A DNA stretch of 64,000 bases, taken from contig JAHDLB010000001.1 of NCBI GenBank assembly GCA_018432315.1, forward strand, positions 124,001 to 188,000, read 5' to 3'. Position numbers and translations under genes: made by a program. Below the pieces are notes generated by a model, which saw nothing but the letters and a program-made list of their open reading frames with translations, was not told where the DNA came from and made no database searches. Shown here piece by piece: positions 45,887 through 55,952 of this stretch (the stretch's first letter is position 1; every line of letters begins with the position of its first letter). Source of the DNA: Anaerolineae bacterium. GTDB taxonomy: Bacteria > Chloroflexota > Anaerolineae > Aggregatilineales > Aggregatilineaceae.

Positions 45887-48140
45887 TACGTTTACTGTGG
45901 GCAAAACCGAGATTCGCAAGGACGCCTGGGACAAGGTGACCGGCGCGGCGGCGTACGTGGACGACGTGGCCCTGCCGGGGATGGCGGTGGGCATGGTCGT
46001 GCGCTCGCCGCACCACCACGCGCGTATCATGCAGATCGACGCGCGCGCCGCGCGGGACGTGCCCGGCGTGCTTGCCGTGGTCACCGCGGCGGACGTGCCC
46101 GGCAGCAAGACCTTCGGCCCGCTGGCGCAGGATCGCCCCGCGCTGGCCGTGGACGAGGTGCGGCACCTGGGCGAGCCGGTGGCGATCGTCGTGGCCGAGA
46201 GCAAGACCGCCGCCCGACGCGGCGTGAAAGTGGTCGCCGTGGAGTACGAGCCGCTGCCCGCCGTGTTCGACCCGACCGCCGCGCTGGAACCGGGCGCGCC
46301 GCAGGTGCACCCCGGCGGCAACGTCGTCACGCGCTATGACGTGGCGGGCGGCGACGTCGAGGCCGGGTTCGCCGAGGCGGACGTCGTGCTCGAGCACGTC
46401 TTCGAGGTGCCGCGCATCGCGCCCGGCTACATGGAGCCGGAAGCGTCCACCGCCGAGTGGAACGCGGACGGCACGCTGACCGTCTGGGTCAGCTCGCAGA
46501 AGCCGTTCGAGGATCGCCACCAGATCGCCAGCGTGCTGGGCCTGCCGCAGGACGCGGTCCGCGTCAGGAGCGCGGTGATCGGCGGGGCGTTCGGCGGCAA
46601 GGAAGACTCCGGCCTGGCGATCCTGGCGGCGCTGGCGGCCTGGGCGGTCAAGGGGACGGTGCGGCTGGTCAACAACCGCCACGAGTCGTTCCTGGCGCAT
46701 CCCAAGCGCCACCCGGCCCGGCTGTTCTACAAGCTGGGCGCGAAGCGCGATGGGACGTTGGTGGCGCTCCAGGCGACGGTGCACATGGACACGGGCGCGT
46801 ATTCGTCGTACGGCCCGGCGGTGGGCGGCCTGCTGACCGAAATGGTGCCCGGCGCGTACCGCATCCCGCACGTGCGCGTCGAGACGCTGGTCGTGTACAC
46901 CAACAGCCCGTTCTCCGGCGCGATGCGCGGCTTTGGCAGCCCGCAGGCGCACTTCGCCACCGAGAGCCTGATCGACATGCTGGCGGGCGAACTGGGCATG
47001 GACCCGCTCGAACTGCGCCGCAAGAACGTCCTGCGGCCCGGCGACCGGTTCTTCACCGGTGCGCCGCTGGACCAGACGGCGAGCAGCCTGCCGGTCATTC
47101 TGGAGCACGTCGCGGCGGCGCGCGCCCGGTTGGCGGCGATCCCCGCGCCGGCGGGCAGGGTCGCCGGGGTGGGCTTCGCGCTGGCGGTGCAGAGCATGGG
47201 CCTGGGCTACCGCGTGCCCGACGATTCGACCAACCGCCTGGAGTGGGCGCCGGACGGGACGATCCGCGTCTACGTCGGCGCGCCGGACCTGGGGCAGGGG
47301 CTGGCGACCGCCGCCGAGCAGATCGCCGCCGAGGCGCTGGGGATCCCCTACGGCGACGTGCGCGCGCTGGCCGTGGACACGGCCCTGTCGCCCAACGGCG
47401 GCGTGACGTGCGCCTCGTGCATGACGTACGTGGTCGGCAACTCGGTGATGATGGCCGCCCGCCAGTTGATCGAGACCCTGCTGGCGTACGCGGCGGACAA
47501 GCTCAGCGTCCCGCGCGCGGCGCTGGCTTACCGGCGGGGGACGGTCGTGCTGCCGTCCGGCGAGACGATCCCGGTGGCCGAGTTCGCGAGCCGCGCCGCC
47601 GACGAGGACGTCCCGCTGCGCGCCGAAGCGACGTTTTCCTTCCCATATCCCGAAGCGACCACGCCCAAGCACCTGCCGGTCGGGATGCCGCACGGCATGT
47701 TCGTGTTCGGCGGGCAGGTGGCGCGCGTCGAGGTCGATCGGGACCTGGGCACGGTCGAGGTCACCGACCTGGTCGCCATTCACGACGTCGGGCAGGCGAT
47801 CAACCGCGCCGGCGTCGAGGGGCAGATCGAGGGCGGCGTCGCCACCGGGATCGGGTACGCGCTGTACGAGAGCGTGCGCCTGAAGGACAACGGCCAGTGG
47901 GTGGACGGGTTCACCGAGTACCTGCTGCCCACCGCCGAGGACGTGCCGGCCCGCATCGAGAGCGTGATCGTCGAGGTGCCCGAGGCCAGCGGCCCGCACG
48001 GCGTGAAGGGCGTCGGCGAGATCACGCTGGTGCCCACGGCCCCGGCCATCACCAACGCGGTGTGCGACGCGACCGGCGTGCGGGTGACCGCGATCCCGAT
48101 CACGTCGGAAGCGATCGCGCGCGCGGCGGACCCGGCCTGA
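45876..48140 (+). CDS. Xanthine-dehydrogenase-type molybdopterin subunit
   Basis: A 754-residue molybdenum-cofactor subunit (CoxL/XdhA family). It has GAAAYVDDVALPGMAVGMVV at the N-terminus, FGGKED, GAMRGFGSPQAHFATE in the Mo-binding region, and GVGEITLVPTAP near the C-terminus, whose Glu fits the catalytic base of the family. The CO-dehydrogenase loop AYRCSFR is absent; MRGFG is the xanthine/aldehyde-oxidase form. It overlaps the 2Fe-2S gene by 11 bp. With adenine deaminase it would oxidise hypoxanthine and xanthine to urate. No urate-degrading gene is present. Confidence 0.92.
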
Positions 48141-48159
48141 CCGGGATCGCCCCGACTCC

Positions 48160-48190
48160 ATCCCCCGGCCCGCCGCCGGGGGATTTTTTT
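48160..48190 (+). terminator. Intrinsic terminator after the purine module
   Basis: The perfect 10-bp stem ATCCCCCGGC / GCCGGGGGAT has a 5-nt loop followed directly by six more T residues. It lies 20 bp after the molybdopterin subunit and closes the operon. Confidence 0.93.
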
Positions 48191-48264
48191 GCGCGAGAAG
48201 CCTTCGCATTTGGCGCAGATGGTGTTAACATCGAACAGGTTAAGCGCACATCGACGGGATATGT

Positions 48265-50073
48265 ATGTCTTCTGAATTCATCGCACACGAGCTCAAACAC
48301 GCCGACCTGTCGAGCCCGGCGCGGTTCGTCTGGTCGCACGTGCGGCGGCACCCCGGTTTCGCCTTCCTGATGATCTTCGGCGCGTTCAGCAACGCGCTGC
48401 TGGCGTCGGTGGTGCCGATCCTGACCGGGTGGGCGGTCGACTCGATCATCGAGAACCAGGACATGACCTACGTCGCCTGGACGACTGCCGCGATCATCGG
48501 CAGCCAGTTGGTGCGCGGCGCATTGCAGTTCATGCGCAATTTCTCGTCGGAGACGTTCGCCCAGCGCATCGAGCGCGACGTCCGCGACGAGCTGTACGTC
48601 AGCCTGCTGGCGAAGAGCATGTCGTTTCACGACCGGCAGCCGGTGGGCGAGATCATGGCCCGCGTGACGAACGACGTGCGCGAGATCAACCTGATGATGA
48701 ACCCCGGCTTCAACCTGATCATCGGGTCCAGCATGTTCATCCTGCTGCCGCTGCTCGCCGCGCCGACCATTCACCCGGCGCTGGTCCTCGCGCCGCTGCT
48801 GTTCGTGATCGCCTACGCCGTCGTGCAGGTGTTTTACGTCCGGTCGCTGCACCGCGTCGCGCAGGAAGTGCGCTCCAGCTTCGGGCAGATGAACGCGCGG
48901 CTGGCCGAAACGCTGGACGGGATCGAGGTCGTGAAAGGCACCGCCCAGGAAGACCAGGAAGTGCGCGGCTTCAACCGGCTGGTCGAGCGCGTGCGCGACT
49001 GGTTCGTGGCCCAGGGCGACATCGAGGCGCGCTACGTGGCGGTCCTGCTCATGGGGCTGGCGACGGTCGGCGGCTTCCTGCATTCGATCTACCTGTACCA
49101 GGCGGGCGCGATCGCGGCGGGCGACATCATCGCGTTCATGGGCCAGCTCAGCCTGTTCGGCTTCCCGGTGTTCACGTCGATCTTTTCGTTCTCGCGCGTG
49201 GCGTCCGGGCTGGCAAGCGCCGAGCGCATCCTCAGCATCATCGTCGCCCAGACGGACCTGGACCAGAACGAGGGCGGCCACGCCGGGCGGCTGGACGGCG
49301 CGATCGCGTTTGAGGACGTGGACTTCGGCTACGTGCCCGGCAAGCAGGTGGTGCACGGCATCCGGTTTGCCATCCAGCCGGGCCAGACGGTGGCGATTGT
49401 CGGCCAGACCGGGTCCGGCAAGAGCACGCTCACCAAGCTGATCAACCGCACGTATGACGCCGACCGCGGGCGTGTGCGGGTGGACGACGTCGACGTGCGC
49501 GCGTGGGATCTGGCCGCGCTGCGCTCGCAGATCAGCGTGATCGAGCAGGAGATCTTCCTGTTCAGCCGGACGGTGGCCGAGAACATCGCGTTCGGCCAGC
49601 CGGACGCCCCGCGCGAGGCGATCGTCGAGGCGGCGCGCAAAGCCCAGGCCCACGACTTCATCATGCGCATGCCGGACGGCTACGACACGGTGATCGGCCA
49701 GCGCGGCGTCACGCTCAGCGGCGGCCAGCGCCAGCGGCTCGCGATCGCGCGCGCCTTCCTGACCGATCCGCGCATCCTGATCCTGGACGACAGCACCAGC
49801 GCCATCGATAGCGCGACCGAGGACCGCATCCAGAAGGCGATCTGGACGGCGGCGAAAGGCCGCACCACGATCCTGATCACGCACCGGCTCTCCCAGATTC
49901 GTTGGGCGGATCACATCATCGTGCTGCGCAAGGGAGAGGTCGTGGCCCAGGGCACGCACGAGCACCTGCTCCAGACGTCCGCGCCCTACCGGCGGATCTT
50001 CGCGCGCACGGACGACGAGCGCATGCCGGGCCGCGCCGCCGTGACGCGCCCGCAGCAGGCAGCGGACCGGTAA
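48265..50073 (+). CDS. ABC exporter half 1 (TMD-NBD, catalytically degenerate ATP site)
   Basis: A 602-residue half-transporter with six TM helices (residues about 30-320) and an NBD. Walker A is GQTGSGKST (about 380), signature LSGGQRQR, and Walker B ILILDDSTSA, where the catalytic Glu is Asp. Together with the LSIGQ signature of the next gene this makes one non-consensus ATP site, the usual mark of heterodimeric exporters such as TM287/288 or BmrCD. The start is supported only by a weak GGGAT. The gene pair is separated by 10 bp. A lipid, peptide or drug substrate cannot be distinguished. Confidence 0.92.
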   Translation: MSSEFIAHELKHADLSSPARFVWSHVRRHPGFAFLMIFGAFSNALLASVVPILTGWAVDSIIENQDMTYVAWTTAAIIGSQLVRGALQFMRNFSSETFAQRIERDVRDELYVSLLAKSMSFHDRQPVGEIMARVTNDVREINLMMNPGFNLIIGSSMFILLPLLAAPTIHPALVLAPLLFVIAYAVVQVFYVRSLHRVAQEVRSSFGQMNARLAETLDGIEVVKGTAQEDQEVRGFNRLVERVRDWFVAQGDIEARYVAVLLMGLATVGGFLHSIYLYQAGAIAAGDIIAFMGQLSLFGFPVFTSIFSFSRVASGLASAERILSIIVAQTDLDQNEGGHAGRLDGAIAFEDVDFGYVPGKQVVHGIRFAIQPGQTVAIVGQTGSGKSTLTKLINRTYDADRGRVRVDDVDVRAWDLAALRSQISVIEQEIFLFSRTVAENIAFGQPDAPREAIVEAARKAQAHDFIMRMPDGYDTVIGQRGVTLSGGQRQRLAIARAFLTDPRILILDDSTSAIDSATEDRIQKAIWTAAKGRTTILITHRLSQIRWADHIIVLRKGEVVAQGTHEHLLQTSAPYRRIFARTDDERMPGRAAVTRPQQAADR

Positions 50074-50083
50074 GGGGGCGGCG

Positions 50084-51898
50084 ATGGGCGTTTTTGGCGG
50101 ACTCGACCAGGATCGTTACGACCGGCAGTACACCGATCGCTACCTCTTCGGGCGGCTGGGGAGCTACTTCCGCGCGCAGACCAGGCGCGTGGTCGTCCTG
50201 AGCGTGATGGGGCTGGTGGTGTCGGTCGCCCAGGCGCTGATCCCGATCATCGTGGCGGCGGGCGTGGGCGCGCTCGAAGCCGGCTCGACCGACCGCCAAC
50301 TGGGGCTGTTGGTTGGCGCGCTGCTGGTGACGGTGGTGATCCAGTACGCGAGCAACTGGCTGCGGCGGCGAATGACGAACCGCGTGGTGGCCGACCTGAC
50401 CAGCCGGATGCGCAAGGACGCGTTCGCGGCGGCGGTCGGGCGCGACATGGCCTTCTACGACGAGAACAAGACCGGCAAGATCCTTAGCCGCATCACGAGC
50501 GACACCGAGGACTTCGGCCAGATTCTGATCGTGACCTCGGATATCATCAGCCAGGTGATCCAGGTGGTGCTGCTGCTGGGCGTGCTGTTCAGCCGCAACG
50601 TGCCGCTCACGCTGCTGCTGCTGGGCCTGCTGCTGCCCACGGCGTGGGCCGTGCTGTGGTTTCGCAAGATCGCGCGCGACGTGACGCGGCAGGGATCGCG
50701 CGCGATGGCCGCCGTCAACGACAACATCCAGGAGACGGTGACCGGCATCAGCGTGTCGAAGAACTTCCGCCAGGAAGCAGCGATCTACGACGAATTCGTG
50801 CGCGTCAACCAGCAGTCATACCGCATCAACCTGCGGCGCGGCGTGGTGCTGGCGACCGTCTTCCCGGCGTTGAACGCGCTGGCCGGGTTCGCCACCGGGA
50901 TCGTCGTGTACGTCGGCGGCCTGGGCGTGGTGCGGGGCGCGATCAGCGTCAGCGTGTGGTACCTGTACATCCAGGCGGTAGACCGCTTCCTCTTCCCGCT
51001 GATCAACATGGCGTCGTACTGGAGCCAGTTCCAGCAGGCGATGAGCTCGCTGGAGCGCATCTTCGCCCTGATCGACGCCGAGAACACGGTCCAGCAGATC
51101 GACAGCCGCCCGGCCACCGGGATCGCCGGGCAGATCACGTTCGATGACGTGGTGTTCGAGTACAAGTCCGGCGAGCGCGTGCTCGATCACTTCGACCTGG
51201 ACATCGCGGCGGGCGAAAACATCGCGTTCGTGGGCCACACCGGGGCGGGCAAGAGCACCATCGCCAAGCTGATCATGCGCCTGTACGAGTTCCAGGGCGG
51301 GGCGATCCGCATGGACGGGCAGGACATCCGCACGTTCGACCTGCATTCGTATCGCGGGCGGCTGGGGTTCGTGCCGCAGATGCCGTTCCTGTTCAGCGGC
51401 ACCATCGCCGACAACATCCGCTATGGGCGGCCCGACGCCAGCGACGCCGAGATCGAGGCGGTGGCGGCCAGCATCGGCGGCGGCGAGTGGCTCGAAACGC
51501 TGCCCGACGGCCTGCAGAGCGACGTCGGCGAGCGCGGCGCGCGGTTGAGCATCGGCCAGCGCCAGCTCGTCAGCCTGCTGCGCGTGCTCATCCAGAAGCC
51601 GGCGGTGTTCATCCTCGACGAGGCGACGGCCAGCATCGACTCCTTCACCGAGGCGCAGATTCAAGAGGCGCTCGACCTGATCCTGGCGCAGTCCACCTCG
51701 ATCCTGATCGCGCACCGGCTGAGCACGGTTCGCAGCGCGGACCGGATCATCGTGCTGCGCGAGGGCTCGATCATCGAGCAGGGAAGCCACGCCGCGTTGA
51801 TGGAACAGAGCGGACATTACGCCGACCTGTACAACACCTATTTCCGCCACCAGTCGTTGAGCTACGTCGAAGACGCCCGCGCCCTGATGGGCGATTGA
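50084..51898 (+). CDS. ABC exporter half 2 (TMD-NBD, catalytically competent Walker B)
   Basis: A 604-residue partner half-transporter. Six TM helices precede an NBD with Walker A GHTGAGKST (about 384), signature LSIGQRQL (deviating from LSGGQ) and Walker B VFILDEATAS with intact Glu. With NBD1 it gives one consensus and one degenerate composite site. AAGGGGG lies before the ATG. The epimerase gene follows 11 bp downstream in the same direction, which hints at, but does not prove, a link to cell-wall peptides. Confidence 0.92.
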   Translation: MGVFGGLDQDRYDRQYTDRYLFGRLGSYFRAQTRRVVVLSVMGLVVSVAQALIPIIVAAGVGALEAGSTDRQLGLLVGALLVTVVIQYASNWLRRRMTNRVVADLTSRMRKDAFAAAVGRDMAFYDENKTGKILSRITSDTEDFGQILIVTSDIISQVIQVVLLLGVLFSRNVPLTLLLLGLLLPTAWAVLWFRKIARDVTRQGSRAMAAVNDNIQETVTGISVSKNFRQEAAIYDEFVRVNQQSYRINLRRGVVLATVFPALNALAGFATGIVVYVGGLGVVRGAISVSVWYLYIQAVDRFLFPLINMASYWSQFQQAMSSLERIFALIDAENTVQQIDSRPATGIAGQITFDDVVFEYKSGERVLDHFDLDIAAGENIAFVGHTGAGKSTIAKLIMRLYEFQGGAIRMDGQDIRTFDLHSYRGRLGFVPQMPFLFSGTIADNIRYGRPDASDAEIEAVAASIGGGEWLETLPDGLQSDVGERGARLSIGQRQLVSLLRVLIQKPAVFILDEATASIDSFTEAQIQEALDLILAQSTSILIAHRLSTVRSADRIIVLREGSIIEQGSHAALMEQSGHYADLYNTYFRHQSLSYVEDARALMGD

Positions 51899-51909
51899 GG
51901 GAGCGCGCC

Positions 51910-52947
51910 ATGCAGATCACCGTCCGGCCCCTGGCCCTGACGCTCGAAACGCCGTTCAAGCTGTCGTACGGCGCGACGACCGTCCGCGAGAATGTGCTGG
52001 TGCAGATCGACGATGGGACGTTCACCGGCGTGGGCGAGGCGGCGGTGGTGCCCTACACCGGCGAGACGCCGGCGCGGGTGAGCGCCTACCTGGGCGACGG
52101 GGCGCTGGCGGCGGCGCTGGGCGACAACGCGCTGTGGCTGGAAGACGCGCTCGACCGGCTGCCGCCCGGCGAGTCGTCGGCGGCGCGCGCGGCGGTGGAC
52201 ATGGCGCTGCACGACCTGTGGGGCCAGCACCTGGGCCAGCCGCTCCACCGGCTGTGGGGCCTGAACCCGGCGCGCAGCCCGCGCAGCTCGTTCACGATCG
52301 CGATGGACGACGACGAGGCGAGCTACCGCGACCGGCTCCGCGCTGCGGCGGCGCAGTACGGGCTGATCAAGCTCAAGCTGGGCGGCGGCGACTGGCGCGA
52401 CGACCTGGAGCGCGTCCGCATCGCCCGCGCGGCGGTGAGCGCCCCCCTGTGCGTGGACGCCAACGGCGGCTGGTCCGCTGAGGACGGGCTGGCGATCATT
52501 CCCCGGCTGGCCGGGCTGGGCGTGATCTTCGTCGAGCAGCCGGTCGCCCGCGACGACGTGGACGGCTGGCGCGCGCTGCGCGACGGTCTGCCGGGCGAGC
52601 GCCCGCCGCTGATCGCGGACGAATCCGTGCAGGGCGTGGACAGCGTCCCGCCGCTGGCCGGGCTGGTGGACGGGATCAACATCAAGCTCGCCAAGTGCGG
52701 CGGCCTGCGCGCCGCCCGCCGGATGATCGCGCTGGCGCGGGCCTATGGCATGCGCGTCATGCTCGGCTGCATGGTCGAAAGCTCGGTCGCCGTCACGGCG
52801 GCGGCGCACCTGGCGCCCCTGGCCGACTTCGCCGACCTGGACGGCAACCTGCTGATCACCAACGATCCCTACCGGGGCGCGCAGATCGTCGACGGCATGC
52901 TGCATTTGCCCAGCGCGCCTGGCCTGGGCGTGACGCCGCGCGATTAG
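51910..52947 (+). CDS. Dipeptide epimerase (L-Ala-D/L-Glu epimerase-like, enolase superfamily)
   Basis: A 345-residue enolase-superfamily enzyme. The acid/base Lys lies in LIKLKLGGG (K154/K156), the metal ligands are D183 (CVDANGGW), E209 (FVEQP) and D237 (IADES), and the second Lys lies in NIKLAKCGG. The last motif with Cys-Gly-Gly and the ending MLGCMVESSV are typical of dipeptide epimerases of the YkfB/YcjG group, which recycle murein peptides. ATG 51910 is used; a longer frame from 51487 lies inside the ABC gene. It is convergent with the AnmK gene (9 bp between stops), which supports a cell-wall recycling role. Confidence 0.88.
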   Translation: MQITVRPLALTLETPFKLSYGATTVRENVLVQIDDGTFTGVGEAAVVPYTGETPARVSAYLGDGALAAALGDNALWLEDALDRLPPGESSAARAAVDMALHDLWGQHLGQPLHRLWGLNPARSPRSSFTIAMDDDEASYRDRLRAAAAQYGLIKLKLGGGDWRDDLERVRIARAAVSAPLCVDANGGWSAEDGLAIIPRLAGLGVIFVEQPVARDDVDGWRALRDGLPGERPPLIADESVQGVDSVPPLAGLVDGINIKLAKCGGLRAARRMIALARAYGMRVMLGCMVESSVAVTAAAHLAPLADFADLDGNLLITNDPYRGAQIVDGMLHLPSAPGLGVTPRD

Positions 52948-52956
52948 CCCTCTCGA

Positions 52957-54141
52957 TCAGCCCCCGCACCACGTCCGGCGCAGCAGGTCCGCGTAGTTCG
53001 CGCCGGGCGTGATCTGGCCCAGCACCGCGCCATGTGACGCGCCGGTGAGCGCCGGGTGGGCGCCGGGGCGGGCGTGCCACGTTTCGTGGGCCAGCACCGC
53101 GAAGACGAGCGCCTCTTTGTTGTCGCTGTCCAGGCCGATGTCCTCGTGCGTGCGCACCGGGACCGGATCGAAGCGCGCCCGCAGCATGGCGACCAGGGCC
53201 GGGTTGCGCGCCCCGCCGCCGCCCAGGATGATCTCGCCGACCGGGGCGGGGGCAAACCGCCGGTAGGCATCCGCGATGCTCTCCGCGGTGAGCGCGGTCA
53301 GCGTGGCGACGATGCTCGCGTCGTCCAGGCCGCGCCCGCGCCCGTCGCTCACCAGCTCCTCGGCCATCTCCAGCCCGAACAATTCGCGCCCGGTCGTCTT
53401 GGGCGGCCTGCGCTCGTAGTACGGGTGCGCCATCAGCACCTGCAGCCACGCCTCGTCGACGCGGCCCTGCGCCGCCAGCGCGCCGTCGCGGTCGAAGCTC
53501 TGCGCGCCGCCGGTGAGGGTGACCATCGCGCCGTCGATCAACGCGTTGCTCGGCCCGCTGTCGAGGGCCAGTGGGTCGGAGTCCGCGTCGGACAGCGGCG
53601 GCAGGAACGTCACGTTGGCGATCCCGCCCAGGTTCTGCACGGCGCGCCAGTGGTCGGGATGGCGCAGCAGCAGCCAATCGAGGTAGCTGGTCAGCGGCGC
53701 GCCCTGGCCTCCGGCGGCCACGTCCCGCGTGCGGAAGCTGTTGACCGTGGTGATCCCGGTGCGCTCCGCGATGATGGCCCCCTCGCCGATCTGCAGGGTG
53801 GAGCTGACCCGCCCGTCCGGCTGGACCATGTGCCAGACGGTCTGGCCGTGCGAGCCGATCAGGTCCACGTCGGCGGCGGTCAGCCCGGCGGCGGCGATGG
53901 CGCGCTGGGCGGCGGCGGCGAAATGCTCGCCCAGGTCCGCGTTGAGCTGGCACAGCGCGTCGACCGGGCTGTGCTCCGGCTGGCAGGCGCGGTGAATCCG
54001 GCGCTGGAACCCGTCCGGGTAGGGATAGGTGATGGCGTGGTGGATGCGCGCCTGCAGGCCCGGCGGCGCGCCGGTGACCTCGCACACGGCGGCGTCGATG
54101 CCGTCGGCGGATGTGCCCGAAATGAGTCCGACGATGATCAT
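52957..54141 (-). CDS. anmK: Anhydro-N-acetylmuramic acid kinase
   Basis: A 394-residue AnmK that opens 1,6-anhydro-MurNAc and phosphorylates it to MurNAc-6-phosphate during murein recycling. The N-terminal phosphate-binding motif is GLISGTSADGIDAAV. Further family segments are DLIGSHGQTVWHM, TVNSFRTRDVAAGGQGAPL, NLGGIANVTFLPP and EIILGGGGARNPALV. Length and motif order are normal. Its ATG overlaps the stop of the upstream serine-hydrolase gene by four bases. Confidence 0.95.
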   Translation of the reverse strand: MIIVGLISGTSADGIDAAVCEVTGAPPGLQARIHHAITYPYPDGFQRRIHRACQPEHSPVDALCQLNADLGEHFAAAAQRAIAAAGLTAADVDLIGSHGQTVWHMVQPDGRVSSTLQIGEGAIIAERTGITTVNSFRTRDVAAGGQGAPLTSYLDWLLLRHPDHWRAVQNLGGIANVTFLPPLSDADSDPLALDSGPSNALIDGAMVTLTGGAQSFDRDGALAAQGRVDEAWLQVLMAHPYYERRPPKTTGRELFGLEMAEELVSDGRGRGLDDASIVATLTALTAESIADAYRRFAPAPVGEIILGGGGARNPALVAMLRARFDPVPVRTHEDIGLDSDNKEALVFAVLAHETWHARPGAHPALTGASHGAVLGQITPGANYADLLRRTWCGG

Positions 54142-55349
54142 GAGCGATTGACCTCACTGGCGATGGCGTCGTGCAGCGCACGGCGAAAGGCGAGAATTCC
54201 CGTGAAATGGCGGCCCCGGTACACGCGGTTGGTCAGGCAGGCGACGACCAGCCGCCGCGCCGGATCGACCCACAACGACGTGCCCGTGAAGCCGGTGTGA
54301 CCGAACGATGCCGGGCCGAACGCGTCCCCGGCGGACGACTCCGCGCCCCCCTTGAGCAGCCAGCCCAGCCCGCGCCGCACGTCCTCCGACGCGGCGTGCT
54401 GGCGGGTCGCGTCGCGCAGCAGATTGGGCGCGATGCCCAGGCGAGGATCGGCATCCAGCCAGGCGGCGCCCAGGGCGGCCACGTCGCGCGCCGCCGCGAA
54501 CAGACCCGCGTGCCCGGCCACGCCGCCCAGGCCGCAGGCGTTCTCGTCGTGGACCTCGCCCCAGCAGCGCCGCCCGCGCCAATCGGCGTCGAGCTCGGTG
54601 GGGGCGATGTGCTCGCGGGCGCGCCCGTGGCTCAGCGGGTTGAACGTGGCGGACGCCAGCCCCAACGGGTCGAGCACGCGTGCCCGAATGGCCGGTTCGA
54701 GATCGCCGGGCGTGCCGTGCAGGCGCGCCACCGCCTCGCCCAACAGCATCAGGCCCAGGTCGCTGTAACGCACCACGCCATTCCCCGGCCCGCCGACGAA
54801 CGGGTAGGCGCACAACGCGCGCAGCCCATTCGCCCAGCGTGTCCGGCGCGGCAGCGGGTCGGGCTGGTCCGGCGGGGGCGGGGGCGGCCCGGCGGCAGCG
54901 TAGACGTCGCGCCAGGGCGCCAGGCCGGAGGTGTGCGTCAGCAGGTGGCGGAACGTCACGCGGGCAGGATCGGCGGTCTGGCCGCGGGCCGAGTCGGGCG
55001 CAGGGAGGAGGGCGCGCGTGTGCGGGTCCTGCCCGCCGTCGAGCGGGCGCGGGCCGGTCGCACCGAATTCGGGCACGACGCTCACCAGCGGGTCGTCCAG
55101 GGCGGCCCGTCCCTCGCTGACCAGCCCCAGGAAGGCGGTCGTGGTGAACAGCTTGGTGACGGAGGCCAGGTCGAACAGCGAATCGGGCCGGGTGGGGCGC
55201 GATTGAGCGTCCGGGTCGAGCCAGCCCCACGCCGCGTCGAGCAGGACGTCGCTGCCGCGAACGACGGTCAGGGCCAGCGCGGGGAAGGTGGCCCCCAGGT
55301 GGTCGTCGATCACGGGGTGCAGCGCGCGAGTCAGACTCGAATGGGCCAT
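54138..55349 (-). CDS. Serine hydrolase of the class C beta-lactamase/PBP4* family
   Basis: A 403-residue hydrolase with the three active-site motifs of the family: SxxK at S63-V-T-K66 (LASVTKLFTT), YSD in VRYSDLGLMLLG, and HTG in FGHTGFTGTSLW. No signal peptide is evident, so it may be cytoplasmic. The product may be a D-aminopeptidase, esterase or amidase rather than a true beta-lactamase. Coupling to AnmK suggests it works on muropeptides. AGGAC precedes the ATG. Confidence 0.88.
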   Translation of the reverse strand: MAHSSLTRALHPVIDDHLGATFPALALTVVRGSDVLLDAAWGWLDPDAQSRPTRPDSLFDLASVTKLFTTTAFLGLVSEGRAALDDPLVSVVPEFGATGPRPLDGGQDPHTRALLPAPDSARGQTADPARVTFRHLLTHTSGLAPWRDVYAAAGPPPPPPDQPDPLPRRTRWANGLRALCAYPFVGGPGNGVVRYSDLGLMLLGEAVARLHGTPGDLEPAIRARVLDPLGLASATFNPLSHGRAREHIAPTELDADWRGRRCWGEVHDENACGLGGVAGHAGLFAAARDVAALGAAWLDADPRLGIAPNLLRDATRQHAASEDVRRGLGWLLKGGAESSAGDAFGPASFGHTGFTGTSLWVDPARRLVVACLTNRVYRGRHFTGILAFRRALHDAIASEVNRS

Positions 55350-55403
55350 CGTTCGTCCTATGGGATGCGCGCCACGCAGGGTGGCTTAGAGTGGTATAAT
55401 CCA

Positions 55404-55432
55404 CTTATATCACGAGTGCGGGCGAAAGTCAA
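55404..55432 (-). promoter_or_regulatory. Promoter of the serine hydrolase-anmK operon
   Basis: On the minus strand, -35 TTGACT (plus 55427-55432) and -10 TATAAG (55404-55409) are 17 bp apart, 55 bp before the serine-hydrolase ATG. Confidence 0.65.
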
Positions 55433-55450
55433 AAGAATGAGGCGCAGCAC

Positions 55451-55494
55451 GGGAGCGCCAGCGGGTGGGGGTAGGCGGGTCCCGCGGCGCTCCC
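55451..55494 (-). terminator. Hairpin downstream of the receiver/kinase operon
   Basis: GGGAGCGCC-A-GCGGG (55451-55465) pairs with CCCGC-GGCGCTCCC (55481-55494): 14 bp with one bulged A. It lies 36 bp beyond the last stop of the minus-strand signalling operon and before the next promoter. There is no strong U-tract, so termination strength is uncertain. Confidence 0.55.
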
Positions 55495-55529
55495 GGCAAA
55501 ACACTGGTTTTGGATAGACGGGCGGCGCT

Positions 55530-55928
55530 TTACGGCGCTTCCCAGACCGATTCGCCGTTCAGAATGCGATACAGGTTATCTGCGAACGAATAGCGCTGGA
55601 CCGGCTTGCCCAAAAAGCTGTGGAACCCGGCGGCGCGCGCGTGGTTCATGTGGCTGATGTGCGTCGTATAGGCGACGATGGGCACGCCGTCGAACTCCGC
55701 ATCGGTGCGCAGCAGCTCGAGCACTTCGTACCCGTTGTAGCCGGGCATCTCCAGGTCGAGGAAGATCACGTCCGGGCGCGCGATCGCGCTGATGTGATCG
55801 GCGATCTGGTGATTGCCGACCAGGACGGTCGTGCGGACCGAGAGCTGGTTGAGCAGGTTTTGCAGCACGTCGATGCTCACCTGGTCGTCTTCGATGATCA
55901 AGGCATGCACGCCTTCGAATTCCGACAT
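55530..55928 (-). CDS. Lone response-regulator receiver domain protein
   Basis: A 132-residue CheY-like protein with acidic pocket D14/D15 (IIEDDQVS), phosphoacceptor D58 (VIFLDLEMPGY), the Thr-type switch region (VAYTTH) and the conserved Lys in FLGKPVQ. No output domain is present. It is the last gene of the operon and is similar throughout to the neighbour at 55953, including the C-terminal tail ILNGESVW against ILTGEPVW, so the two arose by tandem duplication. It probably takes phosphate from the 56387 kinase. Confidence 0.92.
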   Translation of the reverse strand: MSEFEGVHALIIEDDQVSIDVLQNLLNQLSVRTTVLVGNHQIADHISAIARPDVIFLDLEMPGYNGYEVLELLRTDAEFDGVPIVAYTTHISHMNHARAAGFHSFLGKPVQRYSFADNLYRILNGESVWEAP

Positions 55929-55952
55929 ACGAACGTCCTCCTAAGTCGTCTA

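Noticed and set aside
51487-51909. 141-codon N-terminal extension of the epimerase frame
   Set aside because: It lies wholly inside the NBD of the ABC exporter gene in another frame; ATG 51910 gives the normal epimerase length.
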